Counted from the stretch's first letter, positions 6,961-16,347 are shown. The stretch: 64,000 bases of DNA from CAVVEQ01 sp963828855 (GCA_963828855.1 CAWHGB010000002.1:806001-870000); one strand, 5' to 3'. A program made the numbers and translations. The notes: generated by a model from the sequence alone, not told the origin.

Positions 6961-8751
6961 TCAAATAAGCGCATCGATATCTTCATTGGCCTTTTTCAGG
7001 AAATCCTCCAGGCTCACCGGGCCCGGGTTCTCCCCGCTGCGTATACGCAGCGCAACCTGGGAGGATTCCATTTCCTTATCACCGACCACAAGCATATAGG
7101 GGATCTTCTGATTTTGGGCATCCCGGATCTTGGCGTTCATACGCTCCCCTCGGGCATCAACATCCACCCGCAGTCCGGCATCCCTGAGCTTTTTAGCCAC
7201 TTCCTGTGCGTAATCCACGTGCCGGTCCGCAATTGGGATCAGCACCGCCTGCACTGGCGCGAGCCAGACGGGGAAAGCCCCGGCGTAATGCTCGATCAGC
7301 ACCCCCATGAAGCGTTCCATCGAACCCAGTAATGCGCGGTGAACCATATAAGGCCGGGCGAGGGTACCATCCTCTGCAGCATATTCCAGCTCGAAGCGCG
7401 CGCTGAGGTTGAAATCGAACTGGATCGTGCTGAGCTGCCATTCGCGTCCGAGCGCGTCGATCATCTTCAGATCGATCTTGGGACCGTAGAATGCCGCCCC
7501 GCCTTCATCGATATCGAAGGCGATACCCGCCCTTTCCAAAGCCTTGCGCAGGGCTTCGGTGGCGGAATCCCAATCCTGCACATCTCCGGCAAATTTCTCC
7601 GGGTTGCGCGTGCTCAGGTAGGCATGGAATTCGGTCATGCCAAAATGCCGCAGGATGTGCAGGCAGAACTTGAGTGTGCGGTCTATTTCCTCGTCCATCT
7701 GGTCCGGACGGCAGAAGATGTGGGCGTCATCCTGGGTGAATCCACGCACGCGCAGCAGTCCGTGCAGCACCCCGGCGCGCTCGTAACGGTAGACTGTTCC
7801 CCACTCAGCGAAACGAATAGGCAAGTCGCGGTAGGAACGGATGCGGCTCTTATAGATCTGGATGTGGAAGGGACAATTCATCGGCTTGGCGAAATATTCC
7901 TCTTCGTCGATCTTCATGGCCGCGTACATATTCTCGCGGTACCAATCCAAGTGGCCGCTGATCTGCCAGAGGTTCGCCCGCCCGATATGCGGGGAGATTA
8001 CGAATTCGTACCCGTTCCGCAGGTGCTCCTCCTTGCAGTAGTTTTCAGCCAGGTAGCGTATCATCGCGCCTTTGGGGTGCCAGAGAATGAGCCCGGGACC
8101 GACATCCTGGTTGATCGAGAAGAGATCCAGGTCCTTGCCCAGCTTGCGGTGATCACGCTTTTTGGCTTCCTCGAGCTTCCAGAGGTATTGCTCCAGGTCC
8201 TCGGGGTTCTCCCAGGCAGTACCGTAGATTCGTTGCAGCATGGGGCGTTTTTCATCCCCGCGCCAGTAAGCTCCAGCGATGCTCATCAGCTTCACCGCAC
8301 GAGGGTTGATCTGGCGGGTGTTCTCCACGTGCGGCCCGCGGCAGAGATCGGTGAAGGTGTCGGATTTATAGATGGAGATGACCGGTTTTTCCGTGATGGG
8401 ATCCCCATGTTCATCAAACCCGCCTTTTTCCAGTCCATCGATCAGCTCCAGCTTGTAATCCTGCCCGGCGAAAATCTTCCGGGCAGCGTCCGCGCTGAGC
8501 TCCTCGCGGATAAAGGGTACATTTTTCTGTAAGATCTCCTTCATCCGTTTTTCAATGCTTTCCAGGTCTTCCGGGGTCAGCGTCCGCGGCAGGTCAAAAT
8601 CATAATAGAAACCTTCATCGATCGCCGGGCCGATGGCGATCTTGGCGGTGGGAAATGCATCCACAACCGCCTCAGCCATTACGTGGGCCGTGGAATGGCG
8701 TATGCGGTAGAGCATCGAATCGTGATATGAAGCTTGTTCTGTCTGAGACAT
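6961..8751 (-). CDS. thrS: Threonyl-tRNA synthetase, lacking the TGS domain
   Basis: 596 residues from the ATG at 8751, which has AAGGAGG upstream; a longer in-frame start at 8805 would reach into the T-box terminator and is rejected. The protein begins directly with the editing domain (HSTAHVMAEAV with HxxxH, then CRGPHVENTRQI), so the N-terminal TGS domain of E. coli ThrRS is absent. The class II core shows FAEWGTVYRYERAG, RVRGFTQDDAHIFC, FYGPKIDLKMIDALGREW and PYMVHRALLGSMERF, then the anticodon-binding domain from about 500 (FPVWLAPVQAVLIPI). It charges tRNA-Thr in the cytoplasm. Regulated by the T-box leader. Frame intact. Confidence 0.97.
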   Translation of the reverse strand: MSQTEQASYHDSMLYRIRHSTAHVMAEAVVDAFPTAKIAIGPAIDEGFYYDFDLPRTLTPEDLESIEKRMKEILQKNVPFIREELSADAARKIFAGQDYKLELIDGLEKGGFDEHGDPITEKPVISIYKSDTFTDLCRGPHVENTRQINPRAVKLMSIAGAYWRGDEKRPMLQRIYGTAWENPEDLEQYLWKLEEAKKRDHRKLGKDLDLFSINQDVGPGLILWHPKGAMIRYLAENYCKEEHLRNGYEFVISPHIGRANLWQISGHLDWYRENMYAAMKIDEEEYFAKPMNCPFHIQIYKSRIRSYRDLPIRFAEWGTVYRYERAGVLHGLLRVRGFTQDDAHIFCRPDQMDEEIDRTLKFCLHILRHFGMTEFHAYLSTRNPEKFAGDVQDWDSATEALRKALERAGIAFDIDEGGAAFYGPKIDLKMIDALGREWQLSTIQFDFNLSARFELEYAAEDGTLARPYMVHRALLGSMERFMGVLIEHYAGAFPVWLAPVQAVLIPIADRHVDYAQEVAKKLRDAGLRVDVDARGERMNAKIRDAQNQKIPYMLVVGDKEMESSQVALRIRSGENPGPVSLEDFLKKANEDIDALI

Positions 8752-8765
8752 GGTTTCCTCCTTAA

Positions 8766-9000
8766 AACAAAAACCCGCACCATTCCGGGGCGGGATATCG
8801 ATCACGCGGTTCCACCCGGATTTGACCTCTGGGAGGCCATCTCCTGCGGCCGGTAACGGAGCCGAACCGTTTTCCTTACTCGGGCATGCCCTTTTAGGAT
8901 CAGGCTCTCAGGGGGTTTTCACCGGTTTGACGCTTGGGGGAGTCTCAGCCGTGCTCCCGTTTTCTGTCAGGTCCTTGCGGTTACTCGTCCTGATCTTTGC
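8766..9000 (-). promoter_or_regulatory. T-box riboswitch upstream of thrS
   Basis: On the minus strand the leader contains the T-box core GGGTGGAACCGCG (8805-8817), preceded by a stem III-like GAGTAAGGAAAACGGTTCGGC and followed by a terminator CCCGC / GCGGG with TTTTTG (8766-8794). This layout is that of tRNA-sensing T-box leaders, where uncharged tRNA-Thr would favour the antiterminator. I could not place the Thr specifier codon with confidence; folding of stem I is needed. The exact 5' end is approximate. Confidence 0.9.
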
Positions 9001-9003
9001 TGG

Positions 9004-9080
9004 TGGTGGGCGGTAGAGGACTCGAACCTACGACCTCTGCGATGTCAACGCAGCGCTCTAACCAACTGAGCTAACCGCCC
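9004..9080 (-). tRNA. tRNA-Val (GAC), CCA encoded
   Basis: Cloverleaf on the minus strand: acceptor GGGCGGT / ACCGCCC, D-arm GCTCAGTTGGTTAGAGC, anticodon stem CTGCG / CGCAG with loop TTGACAT (anticodon GAC), T-arm GGTTCGAGTCC. Discriminator A at 9007 and an encoded CCA at 9004-9006. Confidence 0.96.
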
Positions 9081-9131
9081 GAAGGACTGCAATTATAAAC
9101 GGAAAAAGTTAAATCAGCAATCAAACAAGGA

Positions 9132-9158
9132 ACGGGAACCTGGGGACCAGGTTCCCGT
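9132..9158 (-). terminator. Hairpin after the DUF4332 gene
   Basis: ACGGGAACCTGG / CCAGGTTCCCGT is a 12 bp perfect stem 21 bases after the stop of the minus-strand gene at 9180. The following T-tract on the minus strand is weak (TTCCTTGTTTG), so termination strength is uncertain. Confidence 0.5.
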
Positions 9159-9179
9159 GTGAGGAACGATGTTTTCGTA

Positions 9180-9584
9180 TTAGTATGAGATGACTCTGGG
9201 CAGCTTCTTTGCCTGGTCCACCCACTTGGTCACTTCCTTGAGGACAGGCAATCGGCGAACCACCTTGTGCTTTTTGTTGGTCTCAGCGAAGGCATCCACC
9301 AAGTGCTGGGGGACACGTTTGGCAAGTTCTACAACCGTATCAACGCCGGTTTTTTCCAGCAGTTCCGCGTATTCGGAACCCACACCCTTGATCCGGTAGA
9401 GATCGGCATTGTTTACCCACTTGAGGATGAGTTCGTGACCAATACCAGATTTTTCCTCCAGCTCCTTGCGTCCCTTCGGGGTTGCCCCAACCTTCAACAA
9501 CTTGTCAGTGGTCCGAATTCCTACCACCTTCAATTTTTCTGCGTATTTCGGACCAATACCTTCCACATCGATAATTGCTGGCAT
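9180..9584 (-). CDS. DUF4332-like helix-hairpin-helix protein
   Basis: 134 residues. Two helix-hairpin-helix modules are visible: IDVEGIGPKYAEKLKVVGI near the start and LYRIKGVGSEYAELLEKTGV at about 60-80. This pattern is that of the DUF4332 family, small cytoplasmic proteins thought to bind nucleic acid; no reaction is known. Stand-alone gene with a hairpin behind it. Frame intact. Confidence 0.8.
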   Translation of the reverse strand: MPAIIDVEGIGPKYAEKLKVVGIRTTDKLLKVGATPKGRKELEEKSGIGHELILKWVNNADLYRIKGVGSEYAELLEKTGVDTVVELAKRVPQHLVDAFAETNKKHKVVRRLPVLKEVTKWVDQAKKLPRVISY

Positions 9585-9716
9585 GTTTTATCTCCTTATG
9601 ATTATTTACTTTAGTTTACACCCATCTTGGAATTTTTCAATCCTCTTTACCCATAAAAACCAACCATAAATATTGAATTTTAAGGCAGATAACGAGCTCA
9701 AACAAAAAAACCCGTA

Positions 9717-9725
9717 TGGTATAAT
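9717..9725 (+). promoter_or_regulatory. Extended -10 promoter of tRNA-Ser
   Basis: TGGTATAAT, an extended -10 box, 33 bases before the tRNA-Ser 5' end. No convincing -35 box is visible. Confidence 0.6.
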
Positions 9726-9758
9726 CTGTTGCGCTCCAGGCTAAATGGAGATACGCAG

Positions 9759-9845
9759 GGAGAGGTCGCGTAGTCTGGCTTAGCGCGCACGCTTGGAAAG
9801 CGTGTACATCGAAAGGTGTCGAGGGTTCAAATCCCTCCCTCTCCG
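9759..9845 (+). tRNA. tRNA-Ser (GGA)
   Basis: Class II tRNA with a long variable arm. Acceptor GGAGAGG / CCTCTCC, anticodon stem CACGC / GCGTG with loop TTGGAAA (anticodon GGA), T-arm GGGTTCAAATCCC, discriminator G. CCA is not encoded. A terminator follows within three bases. Confidence 0.96.
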
Positions 9846-9847
9846 CT

Positions 9848-9880
9848 AAAAAACCGCCCGGTTTTCCGGGCGGTTTTCGT
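9848..9880. terminator. Bidirectional terminator between tRNA-Ser and tupA
   Basis: CCGCCCGG / CCGGGCGG with a TTTT loop, flanked by AAAAAA on the left and TTTT on the right, so it can end both the plus-strand tRNA-Ser and the minus-strand tup operon. Confidence 0.8.
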
Positions 9881-9926
9881 CGCGATTGCCCCCTTTTTCA
9901 ATCGCTAAAAAGAAAATTCTGTTAAA

Positions 9927-10892
9927 TTAGGGCGTGGGAGTCGGCAACAACCCTTTGGCTTCTTTGTATGGCATTGAACTCGGGTTGAAAAGGGTTTGCC
10001 CGTATTTTTCAACGCCGAACTGTGCGATCTTTTCCTGAACGGGAACCGAGATCAGCCAATCGATGAATTGGTTTGCCAGGTCGTTCTGAATGGCAGGATT
10101 CTTGGCCGGATCCACCGCGATCACCCCATACGGGTTGAGCAAAGCTTTATCGCCTTCCTTAAGGATTTCGAGTTTGAGACCGTTCTGTTTACGAGTCAGG
10201 TAGGTGGCGCGGTCGCTGAGGGTATAGGCTTCCTTTTCTTCCGTCATTGTCAGGGTTTCACCCATCCCCTGACCGGAGGAAAGGTACCAATCCCCCCCAG
10301 TCGCTGCTGGATCAATCTCCGCCAGTTTCCAGATGGCCAGTTCCTTGGTGTTGGTACCCGGATTTATCCCCGCGGGAGATAAATGGTACCTTGGCATCCG
10401 CTATCATTTTGAAGGCTTCCTGCGCGGTTTTGGCATTCTTCACCCCAGCCGGATCTGAGGCAGGTCCGACGATCACAAAATCGTTGTACATCACGTCCTC
10501 ACGCCGGACACCATCGCCAGCGGCCATGAAATCCTTCTCCGCAGCGGGGGAATGCACCAGCAATACATCCGCATTTCCATCCTTGCCCAGCTGCAAAGCC
10601 TGGCCGGAGCCAACCGCAACGACCTCGAAATCGATCCCAGTCTCTTGGGTGAACATGGGCAGCAGGTAATCGAGCAGACCTGAATCCTGAGTGCTGGTGG
10701 TGGTGGCCAGCATCAAGGTAGCAGTGATGGGCACATCAGTAGGAGCCTCGGTGGGTTTAGGCGCTTCCGTGGGAGCTGGCGGAGCTTCTGTAGCCGGGGA
10801 CAGCAGAGGGAGTAGCAGCCGGCGCGCAGGCAGCCAGCAGAAACGTGAGAAGTAAGCCTGCGGTCAACAATAAATTGAATCTTGCCTTTCAT
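9927..10892 (-). CDS. tupA: Tungstate ABC transporter substrate-binding lipoprotein, frameshifted
   Basis: Reconstructed length about 320 residues from the ATG at 10892, which has GGAGG upstream. The signal peptide is split by a frameshift: MKGKIQF, then in the next frame LLLTAGLLLTFLLAAC with a lipobox. The mature domain carries the TupA signature ATTTSTQDSGLLDYLLPMF, GSGQALQLGKDGNADVLLVHSP and YNDFVIVGPASDPAG, breaks again near 10375 at the FISRGD...SGTNTKELAIWK motif, and ends in FGVEKYGQTLFNPSS. At least three one-base breaks. It binds tungstate (possibly molybdate) outside the cell and delivers it to TupB/TupC. Third gene of the operon, 21 bases after tupC. Confidence 0.88.
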
Positions 10893-10913
10893 TCTTTCCT
10901 CCAAAATTGAAAT

Positions 10914-11648
10914 TTAATACACCATTTCGCCGCGGGTGAACGCGGAGGTGCGTGTATCCTCGGGATTTGTGAAGAATCTTCCCACCGGAGCTTGTTCGAT
11001 GATCCTGCCATCCAGGATCAACGCAGCGTGCGTGCCCAGCCGGTGCGCCTGGAAAACATTATGGGTGACCATCACGATCGTTGATACCTTTTTCTTCGTT
11101 TAATGTTTCGGACGATCGATTCGATCAAGCTCAACGTTGTAAGGATCCAGATTGGCAGTGGGTTCATCCAGCAGGAGCACATCGGTGGAAAGGACGATCG
11201 CCCTGGCCAGGGCAACCCGCTGCGCTTCACCGCCCGAAAGGGATCGCACATGATTTCGGGCAAACGGAGCCATCCCAACCATCGCCAGGGCTTCCATGGC
11301 TTTCCCCTCGGGTTGTTCCACCTTGCGAAGCTTCAACCCCCAACAGACGTTATCCAGCACACTCATGCCCAGCAGCAGCGGGTTTTGGAAAACGGTCGTT
11401 ACCTTGCGGGTAACCTCAAGCGGAGGCATTTTCTCCCGGCTGAACATAATTCCTTCGAATGTAATGTTTCCCTGTGTGGGAGGCTCCAGGAAATTCAGCA
11501 GCCGTAAAAGCGTGCTTTTGCCTGCACCGCTGGGTCCCACCAACACCAGGCGGTCACCTTTGTTGATCCGCAGGGAATCCACCACGAGGGAGAACCTTTG
11601 GTCGTACCGGCGGGTGACATTATCCAGCTGATACATTGACTCGCTCAT
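10914..11648 (-). CDS. tupC: Tungstate ABC transporter ATP-binding protein, frameshifted
   Basis: About 244 residues. Walker A VGPSGAGKSTLLRLL, Q-loop VFQNPLLLGMSV, ABC signature LSGGEAQRVALARAI and Walker B VLLLDEPTANLDP are all present. After NVELDR the frame breaks one or more times around 11080-11125; the continuation IVMVTHNVFQAHRLGTHAAL supplies the H-switch, and the gene ends GEMVY-stop at 10914. It powers import of tungstate through TupB. Its ATG overlaps the TGA of tupB (ATGA), implying translational coupling. Confidence 0.9.
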
Positions 11649-12308
11649 CCCTGCCCGTCCTTCTCCTGGATGAGCACTACGGCGAAATTAATGATGAAAG
11701 CGATGATCAAGAGGGCGATACCCAATTGCAGCGCGAACAGGAAATTCCCCTGGCGGGTTTCCAACACGATCGCGGTGGTGAGCACGCGTGTTTTTCCGGC
11801 AATGTTCCCACCCACAAGCATCACCGCGCCAACCTCGGAGATGATCGCGCCGAAACCCGGCTACCAACGCCAGGATCACCCCCCGGCGGGCTTCCCAAAG
11901 AACTGCGCGGATGGTCTGGGCTTTATCTGCGCCGAGCGCCTGGATCTGCCAGCGCATGGGCTGTGAAACCCCCATCACCGCAGCCATGGTCAACCCCGCC
12001 ACTACCGGGAAGGCAATGACCACCTGCGCCAGGATCATCGCACCAGGGGTGAAGAGGCGCGGCAGGAGGGGGGAATTCAATCCCCCCACGGGACCGCTGC
12101 GGGAAAGCAGCAGGTAAACAAATAGCCCAACGACCACCGGTGGCAATCCCATGCCGGTATAAAGAAGAGCTGTGGTCATTTTCCTGCCCCGAAACGGGTG
12201 GAACCCCCACCAGGCACCCAGGGGGATGCCAAAAAATGCGCTGATCAAAAGTGCGGAACCGGAAATATAGAAAGTGAGCGAGACGATTTCAACGAAGTTG
12301 TTATTCAT
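11645..12308 (-). CDS. tupB: Tungstate ABC transporter permease, frameshifted
   Basis: About 220 residues from MNNNFVEIVSLTFYISGSALLIS. Several transmembrane helices are visible, plus the permease coupling region YTGMGLPPVVVGLFVYLLLSRSGPVG and QIQALGADKAQTIRAVLWEAR, which is the EAA-type loop that contacts the ATPase. Near 11865 one base disrupts the frame; the other frame continues FGAIISEVGAVMLVGGNIAGKTRVLTTAIV to the TGA at 11645. First gene of tupB-tupC-tupA, transcribed divergently from the regulator at 12397. Confidence 0.9.
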
Positions 12309-12323
12309 GGTGTCGCAAGTATT

Positions 12324-12353
12324 ATTGTACCGTGTCAAGTATACTTTAATCAA
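12324..12353 (-). promoter_or_regulatory. tup operon promoter with palindromic operator candidate
   Basis: On the minus strand TTGATT (12348-12353) and TACAAT (12324-12329) are separated by 18 bases, 16 bases from the tupB start codon. The perfect palindrome AAGTATACTT (12337-12346) sits inside the spacer, a good position for a repressor. On the plus strand a TATAAT at 12373-12378 faces the divergent regulator gene. Confidence 0.55.
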
Positions 12354-12396
12354 GGTCTCCCCATTCTCTTGATATAATTCTTTTGGAAAATCTTTC

Positions 12397-13491
12397 ATGG
12401 AAGAACCGCTTACATTCGGATCGCTAGTTCGATCCGGTTGGACATCCTGGAGGGCAGGCTCAAACCGGGCGACCAGCTTCCCACCATCCGCCAACTTACC
12501 GAGACTTGGAACTGCACCCAGGGGACGATCCAGCACGCCTACCAGGAGCTTTCCCGCGAAGGTCTTGATCACCACCCGCTCCGGGCTTGGAACCCGCGTG
12601 GCTTCCGTCCCGAGCATCCGCGCGGATATCCCCCTGCGGAAAACCACCCTGATCCATAAAGCTGAGTCCTTCATCCTGGAAGCAGTCAATTCCGGTTTTT
12701 CACCCGCGGATGCAGAGCAGGCTTTTCAACACGCACTCGATCGTTTCCGGGTATTGGAAGCGGAACCTGTGGAAACGCATCTCAACGAACTGCATTTTTG
12801 GGGCAGCCACGACCTGGCTGTCGCCCGCATTACCTCTCGATTTGAGGTTCTGAATCCTTCCCTGCGGTTCGGATTATCTTTCTGTGGCAGCCTTGGGGGA
12901 TTGATCGCACTGGAGGAGGGTAAAGCTGATTTCGCCGGTTGTCACCTTTGGGATGCGGAAACTGGCACCTACAACATTCCCTTCATTCGCAGACTGCTGC
13001 CTGGCAAGCGTGTCACTTTGCTCACCCTTGCGGAGCGCAGCCTGGGGCTGATCCTGCCGCCTGGTAATCCGCTCAAGATCACCGGTCTGCAGGACCTGGG
13101 GAAACAAGGCGTCAAGTTCATCAACCGCCAGTCTGGTTCGGGCACGCGGGTCTGGCTCGATAACCAGTTAAGGTCTATCGGTCTGGATTCGGGAAGGATC
13201 GCCGGATATGATCATGAGAGATCAACCCATTCGGAAATCGCCCAGGCAATCGCCGAGGGAAGCGCCAACGCGGGCATCGGCCTGGAAGCTTCATCCCGTT
13301 CGCTCGGGCTTGGATTTCATCCCCCTCACCCTTGAACTTTACCAACTGGCTGCACCAACTATGAAAATTGAACAGGGGTTATTAAAAAATTCTTCCACTG
13401 GATCTCAACCGTGGAAGCGAAAAAGATCATATCCCAGATCCCCGGCTATCAGGTTAATCGAACCGGGGAGAGCATTGAAATTCAGGCCTAA
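12397..13491 (+). CDS. GntR-type HTH regulator fused to a TupA/ModA-like binding domain, frameshifted
   Basis: About 364 residues after frame repair. The N-terminus reads MEEP, then after a one-base break AYIRIASSIRLDILEGRLKPGDQLPTIRQLTETW, a GntR winged-helix motif continuing through CTQGTIQHAYQELSREGL. The rest is a periplasmic-binding-protein-like ligand domain (COG1910 type): ELHFWGSHDLAVARITSRF, GSLGGLIALEEGKADFAGCHLWD, and VKFINRQSGSGTRVWLDNQL, ending VNRTGESIEIQA. At least four breaks. Being divergent from tupBCA, it most likely senses intracellular oxyanion and controls that operon; DNA binding to the palindrome at 12337 is inference. Confidence 0.8.
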
Positions 13492-14687
13492 TTTCCAGCA
13501 GGTTCCGCAGTCCGGGCTGTGTTCCAGCGATTAATCAGGAAGAGGATCCCGAGCATCGCCAGGATGGAAAGCAGAACGAAACCCAGGTACCCCAACCTGG
13601 CGGAGCTGACCAGCAGAAGGCCGGCCAGCCAGGGTAGGGCGATCCCGCCAATGTTTCCCAGTGCCACCAGGAAACCCACCGCCTTGCCCTGTTCGGTGGG
13701 AAATTCCGAGATCGCGTACGCCACCGTGGTCGGATAAACTGTCCCGAAGGAAAAGCTGATCCAGGCGATGCAGATCACCGATGGCCATACCGCACCCTGA
13801 CTGAGGATCATGCCCACCGCCCCGACAAGGCTGCTGAAAAGCGCGATCGTCATTAGCCGCATGCGGGTCATCCGCGGGCTGGCAGCCGCGCCAGCCAGGC
13901 GGCCGAGTGCCAGCGCCCCCCAGAAAGCAGAGGTGGCCAGCGCACCATATTGGAGTGCGACTCCGGTGGTGATGCGCATATAGTTGCTGATCCAGCTCCC
14001 AAGCCCGAATTCCAATCCCACGTAGGCAACCATCAATATCCCCAAAAGCCAGAGCAGCGGTGAAAGGTATATTCGAAAACCCTGGTCTTTCTGTGAAACC
14101 GCATCAGGGCTGGTTGCAATTCTGGTTTTCTGATCCTTGAGCAGGAAATAGATGGTGATCCCCAGCAGGACGAGTGCCCCGGCGGATAGGCGTTCCACCA
14201 GCAGCCCGGAACCGGTGGAGGCGATGGCCAGTCCGATCAATGCCGGTCCCAGGAAAGCGCCCACTCCGAAGAAAAAGTGCAGCAGGTTGAGGACGGAGGT
14301 ATTATCCTCGGGGGCGGAATCGGATACGACCAGGTTCGCGCCAATATCCACTCCGCCCTGACCCATCCCCGCGATGAATACCAGGCCGAACATGACCGGC
14401 AGGCTGCGGGCAAAGGTGAACCCGATGATCCCCAACCCGAGGATGATCAGCGCCGCCACGAGGATATTGCTGTGACCGAAGCGGTCGGTCAGCGGCCCAG
14501 CCACGATCTGTGCCAGCAGCGAACCCAGGAAGAGGAAGGTGATGATCCCGCCCACCGCGGTGAGCGTGGACGAGGTCTGGATTGCCAGCTCGTTAAAGAC
14601 CGTACCGATCCCACCCATGAACATGCCAAAGCAGAGGAAGACGAGGTAGTTGAGCGCCAGGATGAGCTTGGGGGAGACAGGTTTCAT
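13488..14687 (-). CDS. Major facilitator superfamily transporter
   Basis: 399 residues with about 12 hydrophobic helices. The loop-2 MFS motif is GPLTDRFGHSNILVA, and the second half repeats the pattern (LGRLAGAAASPRMTRMRL). There is no soluble domain. The substrate cannot be told from sequence. Convergent with the regulator gene, sharing four bases at the 3' ends. Upstream is tRNA-Pro. Frame intact. Confidence 0.85.
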   Translation of the reverse strand: MKPVSPKLILALNYLVFLCFGMFMGGIGTVFNELAIQTSSTLTAVGGIITFLFLGSLLAQIVAGPLTDRFGHSNILVAALIILGLGIIGFTFARSLPVMFGLVFIAGMGQGGVDIGANLVVSDSAPEDNTSVLNLLHFFFGVGAFLGPALIGLAIASTGSGLLVERLSAGALVLLGITIYFLLKDQKTRIATSPDAVSQKDQGFRIYLSPLLWLLGILMVAYVGLEFGLGSWISNYMRITTGVALQYGALATSAFWGALALGRLAGAAASPRMTRMRLMTIALFSSLVGAVGMILSQGAVWPSVICIAWISFSFGTVYPTTVAYAISEFPTEQGKAVGFLVALGNIGGIALPWLAGLLLVSSARLGYLGFVLLSILAMLGILFLINRWNTARTAEPAGN

Positions 14688-14734
14688 TGGATTCCTAGAT
14701 TGTCGGGATACAGGTGATTATAAAGGGAGATAAC

Positions 14735-14762
14735 AAAAAACCCTGTCGGGAATCAGGGTTTC
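14735..14762 (-). terminator. Terminator after tRNA-Pro
   Basis: AAACCCTG / CAGGGTTT with loop ATTCCCGA on the minus strand, followed by TTTTTTG, beginning nine bases after the tRNA-Pro 3' end. Confidence 0.75.
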
Positions 14763-14770
14763 ATAAAAAG

Positions 14771-14845
14771 TCGGGGCGGGCGGATTCGAACCGCCGACCT
14801 CACGGTCCCGAACCGTGCGCTCTAGCCGGACTGAGCCACGCCCCG
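14771..14845 (-). tRNA. tRNA-Pro (CGG)
   Basis: Acceptor CGGGGCG / CGCCCCG with discriminator A, D-arm GCTCAGTCCGGCTAGAGC, anticodon stem CACGG / CCGTG with loop TTCGGGA (anticodon CGG), T-arm GGCGGTTCGAATCCGCC. CCA is not encoded. Confidence 0.96.
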
Positions 14846-14894
14846 CGGCGGCTTTGATTATACCCTTTCCCTCCAATACACGCGAGGGTTTCTC

Positions 14895-16322
14895 TTACTT
14901 CTTATCTTCCAGGGGGGAATTGTCGGGTTTAACAGTCCGCGGTTTAAGGCTGCCGGTCACCGGCTTCACCGGCAATACCTGTGGAACGGGTGGTTTTCCC
15001 AGGGTCCCGGTAACCGCCTTCGCGGGCTGCGCGGTTGGACGGGGCGTCAGCGGTCCGGTCTGGAATACGCGCTGGGCGGCGCTGGCCTGGGCTGCGCTGG
15101 AAGGCAGCATGAAGGAGAACTTGCTGCCCATCCCCTCCACGCTTTCCACAGTGACCGTCCCCCCGTGAAGCTCCACCATTTCCTTCGCGATCGAAAGTCC
15201 CAGCCCCACCCCGCCGTGCTTGCGGGTGAGGTGTTTCTCCACCTGGTAAAAACGGGTGAAGATGCTGCCCAGTTCTTCAGGCGGAATGCCGATTCCGTTA
15301 TCCATGACCGTGATCTTCACATACCCTGGCACCACCTCGCCCTTTACCTTTACCTTACCGCCTTCGTTCGTGAAGGTTAAGGCGTTCTGGATCAGGTTAC
15401 GAAGGGCGATGCCGATCTTATCCATATCGCCTTCCACCACCATATCCGAACCTGGCAGCTCGAGGATCAATCCGATCTGGCGGATTTCAGCCATTTCCCG
15501 GAAGGAATCAACCACATCCTTCACCAACGCTGAAACACTTAGCTTCTGCCGCCGCATTTCCGCCAGGTCGTGCTCAAGGGTATCCGAATCGGAAAATTGC
15601 TCGATGATCTCCTTCATCCGGTTGGCACTGGAGGCGATCACCATCAGGTCCTGCTTCTGCTCATCATTTACTGAATCCATCAACAGCGAGGAATGCCCCA
15701 GCACCAGGCCAAGAGGCGTGCGCAGCTCGTGCGAGACGATGGCCATGAAATCGCTCTTCATGCGATCGAGCTGCATCATCTTCTCATAGGCCGTCTGGGT
15801 TTCATCCAGCAGCCAGTTGTTCTGGATGGCCACGGCAGCCTGGGCAGCCAGCGTCTCCACAATGGTCACATCTTCTTCGGTGTACTGGGCGCCGTTGCTC
15901 TTATTGATACATTCCATCACCCCGATCACCTCGCCCTTTGAAACCAGCGGGACGGCGAGGATGGATGTTGTGCTATCGGTGAGTTGTTTATCCACCAGGC
16001 GGAAAATGCGCTCGTCCTTCTCGGCATGCTGGATAGCCATCGGCTGCCCATTGGTGAACACCCAACCTGCCACGCTACGATCCAGCGGTACATTGATGGT
16101 TTTGAGGGATTCCATCATGTACCACGGAGCGGCAAGGAATTTTAGGAAATTATTCTCTTCATCCAGGACAAGGATCGAGCTGGATTCGCTATAGGTAAGT
16201 TCGGCAGCACTTTCGATGATGGAGTGAAGTAAAGGCTCCAATTCTAAATTGGAGCTAAGATTCTTGCATATTTCCAGCAGCCTTTCAAGCCGGCTGGTAT
16301 AATCGGAATACGCGATTGGCAT
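14895..16322 (-). CDS. GAF-domain sensor histidine kinase
   Basis: 475 residues from MPIAYSDYTSRLERLLEICKNL. A GAF domain occupies about 15-165 (TSILAVPLVSKGEVIGVMECINK). The dimerisation/phosphoacceptor domain follows, with H-box DFMAIVSHELRTPLGLV, then the ATPase domain with N-box NLIQNALTFTNEGG, G1 DNGIGIPPEELGS and G2 GGVGLGLSIAKEM. The last 60 residues are a Pro/Thr-rich tail. No transmembrane segment, so it should sense a cytoplasmic signal. No response regulator lies next to it. The same frame runs on upstream across the opposite-strand inositol phosphate synthase, but that part is shadow; the kinase similarity begins at 16322. Confidence 0.9.
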   Translation of the reverse strand: MPIAYSDYTSRLERLLEICKNLSSNLELEPLLHSIIESAAELTYSESSSILVLDEENNFLKFLAAPWYMMESLKTINVPLDRSVAGWVFTNGQPMAIQHAEKDERIFRLVDKQLTDSTTSILAVPLVSKGEVIGVMECINKSNGAQYTEEDVTIVETLAAQAAVAIQNNWLLDETQTAYEKMMQLDRMKSDFMAIVSHELRTPLGLVLGHSSLLMDSVNDEQKQDLMVIASSANRMKEIIEQFSDSDTLEHDLAEMRRQKLSVSALVKDVVDSFREMAEIRQIGLILELPGSDMVVEGDMDKIGIALRNLIQNALTFTNEGGKVKVKGEVVPGYVKITVMDNGIGIPPEELGSIFTRFYQVEKHLTRKHGGVGLGLSIAKEMVELHGGTVTVESVEGMGSKFSFMLPSSAAQASAAQRVFQTGPLTPRPTAQPAKAVTGTLGKPPVPQVLPVKPVTGSLKPRTVKPDNSPLEDKK

Positions 16323-16347
16323 AATTGTCCCGATAGTTGCTGAAATG

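Noticed and set aside
7339..8532. 397-codon plus-strand open frame
   Set aside because: It lies entirely antisense to thrS, an unmistakable gene with intact frame; a codon-bias shadow.
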